In this document: piece after piece, positions 35,459 to 42,162 of the stretch
How positions within the stretch are numbered: the first letter of the stretch is position 1
Layout of the letters: each line of letters begins with the position of its first letter
From: JBOHER01 sp050701115
GTDB lineage: Bacteria > Actinomycetota > Actinomycetes > Mycobacteriales > Pseudonocardiaceae
Reading direction: 5' to 3'
DNA: 58,378 bases
Assembly: GCA_050701115.1 (NCBI GenBank)
Contig: JBOHER010000409.1
Coordinates: forward strand, 1-58,378
Position numbers and translations under genes: made by a program
Notes under the pieces: model-generated
Database searches by the model: none
Told to the model about the DNA's origin: nothing
What the model saw: only the letters and a program-made list of their open reading frames with translations

Positions 35459-36892
35459 TTGACTGACGATGCCCTGACCAAACTCATCGCCGACCGCGCG
35501 GATGGCGATGAGCCCGTGTGCCTGTACGCCTATGACCTCGATGCGCTGACCGATCATGTGGAGCGTGTGGTCTCCGCGCTGCCCGAGCGGTGCCGGATAT
35601 TCTATGCGATGAAGGCCAACAGCGCCGAACCCATCTTACGGGCACTCGCACCCATCGTCGCCGGATTCGAGGTGGCATCCGGCGGCGAGGTCGCCAAGGC
35701 GCGCGCCGTCGACTCCGATATCCCGGTGATCTTCGGTGGGCCCGTGAAGACCGAGCGGGAGATCGCGGATGCGATACACCACAACGTGACCCGTTTCCAT
35801 GTGGAGAGCATCCTCGAGTTGCACCGCATCTCCGAGGTCGCCGTCCGGAGCGGAAGGGTCGCCGACGTGCTGTTGCGGGTCAATCTCGCCGGTCCGTTTC
35901 CCTCGGCCACGCTGGCAATGGCGGGGCGACCTACCCAGTTCGGGATCGACGAGAGTGTTCTCGCCGACGCGGTCGACGCTGTTCGCGCGCTGCCGGGCCT
36001 GCGGCTGGCCGGTTTCCATCTGCACTCGCTGTCGAACAACCTGTCCCCCGATGCACACCTCGAGATGCTCGGGTTGTACCGCGAGAAGGTCATCGGATGG
36101 GAGCGCGAGTTCGGAATGCGGTGCGAAGTACTCAATGTGGGCGGCGGCATCGGGATCAACTACGCCGACCTCGACGCCCAGTTCGACTGGATCAGCTTCA
36201 CCCGTGGGTTGGCGGAGCTGGTGGATGGCTTTCCCTCACACTGGAAGGAAATCGACTTCGAGTGCGGCCGGTTCCTGGTCGCGGCGTGCGGCCGGTACGC
36301 CGTCGAGGTTGTGGACATCAAGCGCAACCACGGGGTCGATTATGTGCTGGTCCGCGGAGGCACCCACCATTTCCGGTTGCCGGTGTCCTGGCAGCACAGC
36401 CACCCGTTCACCATCCTGCCGGTTGACGCGTGGCGCTGCGCGGCGCCACGTCCTGAGGTGCGCGACCAGCCGGTCACGGTGGTGGGTGAGCTGTGCACTC
36501 CCAAGGACGTGCTGGCCCGTGATGTCACTGTCCCCGCGGTGCGCGCGGGCGACGTGCTGGTATTCAGCCACGCGGGCGCCTACGGCTGGGAGATCTCCCA
36601 CCACGACTTCCTCTCCCACCCACACCCCGAGCAGGTGTTCCTCAGCGACAGCGCGGCCCAAGGGGACCGGTGGCGATTCGCATCGCGCTCACCGCGTCGT
36701 GCGGCGGGGATAGATCATCAAAGTCGCGGTCTTGTGTGGCAGGGTGATCTCGTGGGCCGGGACAAAGCCCGCGGCGGTGAAGGCGGCGATCGACGGGGCG
36801 TTGCCGGAGTCCGGCTCGGCAACCACCCGCGCGCAGGCCGGGTCGGCGTTCAGCAGGCCCGCTGCGATCGCGTTCAGCAGCCTCCGGCCTAG
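35459..36892 (+). CDS. sbnH: SbnH-like PLP decarboxylase with an atypical C-terminal tail
   Basis: SbnH decarboxylates citryl-Dap to citryl-ethylenediamine. This is a fold-type III PLP enzyme: Lys52 in IFYAMKANSAEP binds PLP, HSLSNNL and NVGGGIGINYADL hold the phosphate, and Cys346 in GELCTPKDV is at the active site. Homology runs to HHDFLSHPHPEQVFL (about residue 395), where the family ends. Here the frame continues for about 80 more residues, rich in Arg and Gly, antisense to the GNAT gene (204-base overlap). The tail looks like read-through of a lost stop. The start is TTG with AAGGTGA upstream. Confidence 0.85.
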   Translation: MTDDALTKLIADRADGDEPVCLYAYDLDALTDHVERVVSALPERCRIFYAMKANSAEPILRALAPIVAGFEVASGGEVAKARAVDSDIPVIFGGPVKTEREIADAIHHNVTRFHVESILELHRISEVAVRSGRVADVLLRVNLAGPFPSATLAMAGRPTQFGIDESVLADAVDAVRALPGLRLAGFHLHSLSNNLSPDAHLEMLGLYREKVIGWEREFGMRCEVLNVGGGIGINYADLDAQFDWISFTRGLAELVDGFPSHWKEIDFECGRFLVAACGRYAVEVVDIKRNHGVDYVLVRGGTHHFRLPVSWQHSHPFTILPVDAWRCAAPRPEVRDQPVTVVGELCTPKDVLARDVTVPAVRAGDVLVFSHAGAYGWEISHHDFLSHPHPEQVFLSDSAAQGDRWRFASRSPRRAAGIDHQSRGLVWQGDLVGRDKARGGEGGDRRGVAGVRLGNHPRAGRVGVQQARCDRVQQPPA

Positions 36893-37309
36893 ACCACGGC
36901 CGGTGCGCGTCCGGTCCCCGATGGCGATGTGCACGCCGAAGTCTTCGGGATCGTGTGCGTAGTACCCGGCGAGCCGGTCCCGCACCACCCGGTAGACCTC
37001 GATGTAGGCCAGGTCCTCACCTTGGTAGGCAATGAGGCAAGGCAGCGAGTGATCCCTCGCCAACTGCCGTTCGAGTTCGGCCCGCCACTGGTCGAGTGGC
37101 CAGTGCTGGTTCCAGAACTTCCGCACGTGTGGCGCCCGCATCCAGTGGTGGATAAGCGCGAGGTCAGCTTCGCCGCGAGGGACGCGGACCGACCAGGGTG
37201 CATCCAGCATCGGCACCGGCGGTCCCGGCACGGCGTGGAGCTGAAGGTGGCCTTCGGTGCCGATACCGCACTCAAGGTCACCTTCAGCTCGATGTGGGTG
37301 CGTGCTCAT
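36689..37309 (-). CDS. IucB/MbtK-type GNAT acyltransferase with a repeat-derived N-terminus
   Basis: The GNAT family catalyses acyl-CoA-dependent acylation. From residue 34 (ATG 37210) the protein matches the siderophore branch (IucB, RhbD, MbtK): HHWMRAPHVRKFWNQHW, LAYIEVYRVVRDRLAGYY, FGVHIAIGDR and the CoA loop RTGRGLGRRL. These enzymes acylate hydroxylated ornithine or lysine, which would supply acyl-hydroxyornithine for the NRPS. The ATG at 37309 overlaps the upstream ATPase stop (ATGA), but the next codons lie in the 53-base palindrome, so residues 7-24 or so are repeat-encoded. The 3' end overlaps sbnH. No hydroxylase gene is in the window. Confidence 0.82.
   Translation of the reverse strand: MSTHPHRAEGDLECGIGTEGHLQLHAVPGPPVPMLDAPWSVRVPRGEADLALIHHWMRAPHVRKFWNQHWPLDQWRAELERQLARDHSLPCLIAYQGEDLAYIEVYRVVRDRLAGYYAHDPEDFGVHIAIGDRTRTGRGLGRRLLNAIAAGLLNADPACARVVAEPDSGNAPSIAAFTAAGFVPAHEITLPHKTATLMIYPRRTTR
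37238..37290. repeat. 53-bp palindromic repeat, copy B, inside the GNAT 5' end
   Basis: Same outer ends and identical first 24 bases as the element at 6347-6399, with a divergent centre and one arm mismatch. Here it lies not between convergent genes but just after the translationally coupled start of the GNAT gene, in frame, where it adds residues such as EGDLECGIGTEGHLQL to the protein. Confidence 0.8.
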
Positions 37310-38106
37310 AGTGCTCCCGCCCTCGTCCTCCGGTGCGGCACGATCAGTGGAGTGCCGGTCTCCGGGTCGTCGATGATCCGGCAGCCCAGGCCGAAGACGT
37401 CCTCGACCAGCTCGGCGGAGATGATCTCAGCGGGCTTGCCTTCCGCGGCGACCTGCCCGCCTGGCCGCATCACGATCAGGTACGTGGCGTAGCGGAACGC
37501 CTGATTCAGGTCGTGCAGGACGGCGACGATGGTGTGGGCCTTCTGCTCGTGCAGGCAGGCACACAGATCGAGCACTTCCAGCTGATGGGCGATGTCAAGG
37601 AACGTGGTGGGTTCGTCCAGCAGCAGAATCGGCGTCTGCTGGGCGAGCACCATCGCCAGCCACACCCGCTGTCGCTGACCGCCGGAGAGTTCGTCGACCA
37701 GCCTGGTGGACAGATCGAGTACACCGGTGAGCCGCATCGAATCGATCACGACGGCTTCGTCTTCCTCCGACCACTGCCGCAGCAGGCGCTGGTGCGGGTA
37801 CCGGCCGCGCCCGACCAGATCGCCGACCGTGATGCCGCCGGGTGCGATCGAGGACTGTGGCAGGAGACCGAGCCTGCGAGCGACCTCCCGCGAGCGATAG
37901 GACGAGATGAGCGCACCGTCCAGATAGACCGCTCCCTCCTTGGGCTTGAGCATCCGCGCCAAGGACTTCAGCAACGTGGATTTCCCGCACGCGTTGGGAC
38001 CGACGATCACAGTGAACGACCCGTCCGGTATCCGCACGTCCAGCTCGGTGGCCACGGTGTGCTGGTCGTATGCGAGCGTGAGATTCTCCGCCTGAAGACG
38101 AGTCAT
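37306..38106 (-). CDS. Iron-siderophore ABC importer ATPase (FepC type)
   Basis: A 266-residue ATPase energising uptake of ferric siderophore. Walker A GPNACGKST (36-44), signature LSGGQRQR, Walker B ILLLDEPTTFLD and the H-loop VLHDLNQAF are intact. RGRYPHQRLL and LPQSSIAPGGITVGDLV are typical of FepC/FecE/YusV proteins. ATG 38106 has GGAAGGA upstream and lies 17 bases after the permease stop; the open frame upstream of it is rejected. Third gene of a permease-permease-ATPase-GNAT operon. Confidence 0.92.
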   Translation of the reverse strand: MTRLQAENLTLAYDQHTVATELDVRIPDGSFTVIVGPNACGKSTLLKSLARMLKPKEGAVYLDGALISSYRSREVARRLGLLPQSSIAPGGITVGDLVGRGRYPHQRLLRQWSEEDEAVVIDSMRLTGVLDLSTRLVDELSGGQRQRVWLAMVLAQQTPILLLDEPTTFLDIAHQLEVLDLCACLHEQKAHTIVAVLHDLNQAFRYATYLIVMRPGGQVAAEGKPAEIISAELVEDVFGLGCRIIDDPETGTPLIVPHRRTRAGAL

Positions 38107-38123
38107 CCGTTTCGTCCTTCCCG

Positions 38124-39176
38124 TCACGCTCTCCCCCGACGCCACTCCGATGCGAGCAGCCAGATCAGGTAGAGGCCGCCGATGGTGCCGGTCGCGGTGC
38201 CCACCGGCAGTTGCGCCGACGCGAACACCCGTTGCACCGCGAGATCGCTGGCCGCCAGCAGAAGGGCTCCCATGATGGCGCAGGGCAGCAACCCCGGCCC
38301 GGTCGCCCTGGTCAGCCTGCTGACCAGATGGGGCGCGGCGAATGCGATGAACCAGACCGGCCCGGTGGCCGCGGTGGCGATCGCCGCCAGCGCCACGCTC
38401 ACGCCGATCAGCATCAGCCGGGTATGTTCGACGCCGACGCCCAGGGCCTTAGCCACGTCGTCACCCATCTCCAGCATGGCCAGTCCGCGGCCGTAGTACA
38501 GGACGATCGGCAACAGAACCGCGAGCGCGATGCCGACCAAGAGCGCCTGGTCCCAGCCCCGGCCGTTGAGCGTGCCGATCAGCCAGGCTTGAGCGGCGAG
38601 CGCGTCCTGCCAGGTGGCGCGGGTGATCAGGTAGGAGTTCGCGGCCAGCAGCATCGCGCTGACTCCAATGCCGACCAGGATGAACCGGAATCCCTGCACA
38701 CCGCCCGCGAAGGCGAGCAGATAGACAGTGACCGCGGTAGCGATCCCACCGGCGAGCGCGCCCGCCGCGATCTGCGCCACGCTCCCATGCAGCACGATGA
38801 TGACGATCAGCGCGCCGGTGGCCGATCCGTTCGTAAACCCGATGATGTCCGGACTGCCCAGTGGGTTGCGGGACAGGCTCTGCATGATGGAGCCGCTGAC
38901 CGCGAGGGCGGCTCCGGCGAAAACCCCGGTGAGCAACCGGGGCAGTCGTAGCGTGTTGACAATGAAGTCGGCGCCGCCCTCGGCGTGACCGGTGAGCGCG
39001 GCGATCACTTCGCCGAGCGAGAGTTTGAAGTCACCTGTGGTCAGCGTGACCGCCATGACCGCCACCAGCGTGGCCAGCAGCACGCAGGCCACCGCGACCG
39101 ATCGCCCGTCTACCCGCAGCGACACCCGCGCCCTCGGTGAGCGCAGCACCATGTCCGTGACCACCTTGGCGCTCAC
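38124..39176 (-). CDS. Iron-siderophore ABC importer permease (FepG type)
   Basis: A 350-residue FecCD-family permease with about ten helices. Family blocks: LRLPRLLTGVFAGAALAVSG, MQSLSRNPLGSPDIIGFTNG, WLIGTLNGRGWDQ, LEMGDDVAKALGV (the ATPase-coupling region), ATGPVWFIAFAAPHL and the C-terminal LPVGTATGTIGGLYLIWLL. GTG 39176 overlaps the upstream permease stop (GTGA) and gives the family length; the frame is open for a further 87 codons that lie antisense-like in the upstream gene and are rejected. Confidence 0.92.
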   Translation of the reverse strand: MSAKVVTDMVLRSPRARVSLRVDGRSVAVACVLLATLVAVMAVTLTTGDFKLSLGEVIAALTGHAEGGADFIVNTLRLPRLLTGVFAGAALAVSGSIMQSLSRNPLGSPDIIGFTNGSATGALIVIIVLHGSVAQIAAGALAGGIATAVTVYLLAFAGGVQGFRFILVGIGVSAMLLAANSYLITRATWQDALAAQAWLIGTLNGRGWDQALLVGIALAVLLPIVLYYGRGLAMLEMGDDVAKALGVGVEHTRLMLIGVSVALAAIATAATGPVWFIAFAAPHLVSRLTRATGPGLLPCAIMGALLLAASDLAVQRVFASAQLPVGTATGTIGGLYLIWLLASEWRRGRA

Positions 39177-40261
39177 AATGACGCCAGCTTCCTGCGTCGG
39201 CACAGCGCGATGAACACCGGCGCACCGACGAACGCCGTGACAATGCCGACCTGGAGTTCGCCAGGTGCTCCGAGCACCCGGCCCAGGATGTCGGCGCCGA
39301 GTAACAGGATCGGCGCGAGCACCATCGAGTAGGGCAACACCCAACGCTGGTCCGTGCCCACGATCAGTCGCGCCATATGCGGCACCGCGAGACCGACGAA
39401 CCAGATCGGGCCCGCCGCCGCGGTCGCCGCACCGCACAAGACGGTCACCGAGATCGCGCCCAGTACCCTCGTGCGGCCGACGTGCGCGCCAAGGGCCCGG
39501 CCCATCTGGTCACCCAGCGCGATCACGTTGAGCGGCCGGGCCAGCAGCATCGCGATCCCCACACCGATCGCGATGAAGGGCAGCACGACGAGGACCACGC
39601 TGAAATCGCGGCCCGCGAGTGAACCGACGGTCCAGAACCGGAAGTCGTGGAAGGCGCGCGGGTAGAGCAGCAGGATTGCCGTGTTGAACGCATACAGCAC
39701 AGCGGTCAGCGCGGCACCGGCCAGCACCAGGCGGTCCGGGGTGGCCATTCCTCGCCCGGCCAGCCCGAGCAGGTAGACCACGACCGAGGCGATGGCGGCA
39801 CCGGCGAAGGCGAACCATACGTAGCCGAGAACCGACGCGATCCCGAGAAACGCGATACCGATGACCACCCCGGACGATGCGCCGAGACTGACACCCAGCA
39901 AACCGGGATCGGCGAGCGGGTTACGGGTCAAGGCCTGCATGAGAGCGCCCGAGAGGCCGAGTGCGATGCCGATCATCATGCCGAGCACGGTCCGGGGAAT
40001 CCGGTAGGCGTGGATGATGACGGCGTTATTCGAGCCGTCGTTGTGCCAGAGCACATTCCAGGTCGAGGCGAACGGGATTCCCTTGCTGCCCACCCACACG
40101 CTGAGCAGCGCCACAACAGCGAGCCCCCCGACCGCGGTCAGCAGGCCGAGGACCAGCAGCGGCCTCGGCCGCGCCCAGGAAGCACGCCGTGCGTCGACTT
40201 CGTCGCCTGCTGGCGGCGCGTGCACGACGCTGCGGTCACCGACCTCCTGCGCGAGCGACAC
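39173..40261 (-). CDS. Iron-siderophore ABC importer permease (FepD type)
   Basis: A 362-residue FecCD-family permease. Blocks: YRIPRTVLGMMIGIALGLSG, MQALTRNPLADPGLLGVS, RFWTVGSLAGRDFS, IALGDQMGRALGAHVGRT, AAGPIWFVGLAVPHMAR, and ELQVGIVTAFVGAPVFI at the C-terminus. GTG 40261 is preceded by GGGAGG at five bases. It is first in the importer operon and an excellent IdeR-like box lies 43 bases upstream. No binding-protein gene accompanies the operon in this window. Confidence 0.92.
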   Translation of the reverse strand: MSLAQEVGDRSVVHAPPAGDEVDARRASWARPRPLLVLGLLTAVGGLAVVALLSVWVGSKGIPFASTWNVLWHNDGSNNAVIIHAYRIPRTVLGMMIGIALGLSGALMQALTRNPLADPGLLGVSLGASSGVVIGIAFLGIASVLGYVWFAFAGAAIASVVVYLLGLAGRGMATPDRLVLAGAALTAVLYAFNTAILLLYPRAFHDFRFWTVGSLAGRDFSVVLVVLPFIAIGVGIAMLLARPLNVIALGDQMGRALGAHVGRTRVLGAISVTVLCGAATAAAGPIWFVGLAVPHMARLIVGTDQRWVLPYSMVLAPILLLGADILGRVLGAPGELQVGIVTAFVGAPVFIALCRRRKLASL

Positions 40262-40303
40262 CGAGACCTCCCGAACGGGGCATTCGGACCCGCGATGGTT
40301 ACC

Positions 40304-40322
40304 TAAGGTAAGGCTAACCGAA
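40304..40322 (-). promoter_or_regulatory. IdeR/DmdR iron box upstream of the importer operon
   Basis: TAAGGTAAGGCTAACCGAA (plus-strand reading) matches about 16 of 19 positions of the consensus TTAGGTTAGGCTAACCTAA. It is the best site in the window and lies 43 bases upstream of the first permease start, within the 191-base divergent region shared with the exporter genes. Confidence 0.75.
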
Positions 40323-40403
40323 CGCGCGCGGCGGGATCAATACGGCAGACGGGCTGCGTCGGCCGCGGTGCCTCATCTCACATCCAAGCCCGAAGCAGTT
40401 TAG

Positions 40404-40422
40404 TTAAGGTAGCCTTACCTAT
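40404..40422 (+). promoter_or_regulatory. IdeR/DmdR iron box upstream of the exporter-type ABC genes
   Basis: TTAAGGTAGCCTTACCTAT matches about 15 of 19 consensus positions and is itself a good palindrome. It lies 30 bases before the start of the first exporter-fold ABC gene, a position where a bound repressor would block the promoter. Confidence 0.72.
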
Positions 40423-40452
40423 CAACCTGACTGGCCCTGCCGGAGGTAGTGC

Positions 40453-42162
40453 GTGCGCGTGACAGATCTGACGGGTCATCGGGTCATCCGGCGAGCGATC
40501 AAGGGCCAGCGACGTTTCGTCGCGGGCGCATCGGCACTGGGTGCGGCACACCAGGGATGCGAAGCGCTCGTGCCGGTCGTCATCGGCATCGTCATCGACC
40601 AAGCGGTGGCCACTGGTTCGCTTGGCCAGCTGACTCGCTGGCTGCTGGTGCTCGGCGGGCTGTTCGTTGTCCTGTCGTACTCCTATCGCTTCGCCTCGCG
40701 TATGGCGGAGCGCGCCTCCGAGCAGGCCGCGCAGCAGCTCAGAATTGAACTGAGTCAACGGGTACTCGACCCGCGCGGTGGCGCTGAGGCAGACCGGATG
40801 CCGGGCGCGATGGTCAACATCGCGACCGGTGACGCAAAGCGCGTGGGAGCGGTCAATGGCGTGCTGCCTTTTGCGGTCGCGGCGATCGCAGGCCTCGTGG
40901 TGACCGCGGTCGCACTGCTGCGGATCTCGCTTCCGCTCGGTCTGCTGGTTCTGCTCGGCACCCCGCCCCTGCTGTGGCTGGCTCATCTGGTGGGCCGTCC
41001 GTTGGAACGGCGCAGCGGTACCGAGCAGGAACGTGGCGCCCACGCCTCCGGAATCGCCGCCGACCTGGTGTCCGGCCTGCGAGTGCTCAAGGGCATCGGC
41101 GCCGAATCCGCCGCGGTCGCCCGCTACCGCGGGACCAGCCAGGATTCGCTGGCCGCCGCGCTGCGCGCCGCGCGCGCGCAGGCCTGGCACGACGGCGGCA
41201 TCCTCGCGATGACCGCGATCTTCATCGCCATCGTGGCGCTCGTCGGTGCGCACCTCGCGATCCGCGGCCAGATCAGTGTCGGCGATCTGGTGGCCGCGGT
41301 AGGGCTTGCGCAGTACCTGCTCACGCCGTTTCAGATATTCAGCTGGGCCAACGGTGAGTTCGCCCAGGGGCGTGCCTCCGCAGCTCGGATGGCCTCGGTG
41401 CTGGCGGCACCTCCTGCCGTTGTGGGAGGTTCCGGCACTCTGCCGGACAACGTCGCCGGAGCCGTCCGACTGCGCGGTGTCTCACACGGTGCGCTGCACA
41501 GCGTGGACATCGACATCCCCGCGGGCGATCTGGTCGGCGTCGTGACCCACGATCCCGCGGCCGCTGCCGACCTGCTCAGCTGCCTCGGCAGGAACGCCGA
41601 CCCCGATCACGGCTCCGTTGAGTTGGACGGCCTTACCCTTACCGATCTCGAACCCAGTGTCATCCGCCGCTCGATCCTGGTGGCCGAGCACGACGCCGAC
41701 CTGTTCGAACGCAGCCTGCTCGAGAACGTGCTGGCCGGGACGAGCACGGCGGAAGCAAAACCCTCAGCCGGGATTGAGCAGGCACTTGCCGCTGCTGGCG
41801 CGCACGAGGTCGCCGCGTCGCTGCCCCACGGCGTGCACACGCTGCTGGCCGAACGCGGCCGGTCGCTGTCCGGCGGGCAACGCCAGCGAGTCGCCCTCGC
41901 CAGGGCACTCGCCGCCGACCCGCCGGTGCTCGTCGTGCATGACCCGACCACGGCGGTCGACACCGTCACCGAGGCCAAGATCGCCTGCCGGCTCGCAGAG
42001 CTTCGCAGCGGCCGCACCACGATCCTGGTGACCACCAGCCCCGCGCTGCTCGCGGTAGCCGACAGAGTGCTGCTGCTCCGTGACGGCACCGTGACCGAGC
42101 AAGGGTCTCACTCCGAGCTTGTCCACACCTGCGCCGACTACCGAGCTGCGGTGTTCTCGTGA
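40453..42162 (+). CDS. Exporter-fold ABC half-transporter with a degenerate ATP site
   Basis: A 569-residue fusion of an ABC type-IV membrane domain (six helices, residues 1-315) and a nucleotide-binding domain. The Walker A position reads GVVTHDPAAAAD, without the Gly-Lys-Ser/Thr core. Walker B is VLVVHDPTT, with His and Asp in place of Asp and Glu, and the H-loop His is missing (LVTTSPALL). The signature LSGGQRQR (472-479) is perfect. It can therefore contribute only the signature half of an ATP site. GTG 40453 has CGGAGG six bases upstream. It overlaps the partner gene by four bases. Likely role: siderophore export or IrtAB-like import. Confidence 0.88.
   Translation: MRVTDLTGHRVIRRAIKGQRRFVAGASALGAAHQGCEALVPVVIGIVIDQAVATGSLGQLTRWLLVLGGLFVVLSYSYRFASRMAERASEQAAQQLRIELSQRVLDPRGGAEADRMPGAMVNIATGDAKRVGAVNGVLPFAVAAIAGLVVTAVALLRISLPLGLLVLLGTPPLLWLAHLVGRPLERRSGTEQERGAHASGIAADLVSGLRVLKGIGAESAAVARYRGTSQDSLAAALRAARAQAWHDGGILAMTAIFIAIVALVGAHLAIRGQISVGDLVAAVGLAQYLLTPFQIFSWANGEFAQGRASAARMASVLAAPPAVVGGSGTLPDNVAGAVRLRGVSHGALHSVDIDIPAGDLVGVVTHDPAAAADLLSCLGRNADPDHGSVELDGLTLTDLEPSVIRRSILVAEHDADLFERSLLENVLAGTSTAEAKPSAGIEQALAAAGAHEVAASLPHGVHTLLAERGRSLSGGQRQRVALARALAADPPVLVVHDPTTAVDTVTEAKIACRLAELRSGRTTILVTTSPALLAVADRVLLLRDGTVTEQGSHSELVHTCADYRAAVFS

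Noticed and set aside
38124..39437. Longer start for the FepG-type permease
   Set aside because: The first 87 codons lie within the upstream permease gene; GTG 39176 overlaps its stop and gives the family length.
40378..41253. Minus-strand frame opposite the exporter gene
   Set aside because: Antisense shadow covering the iron box; no motif.
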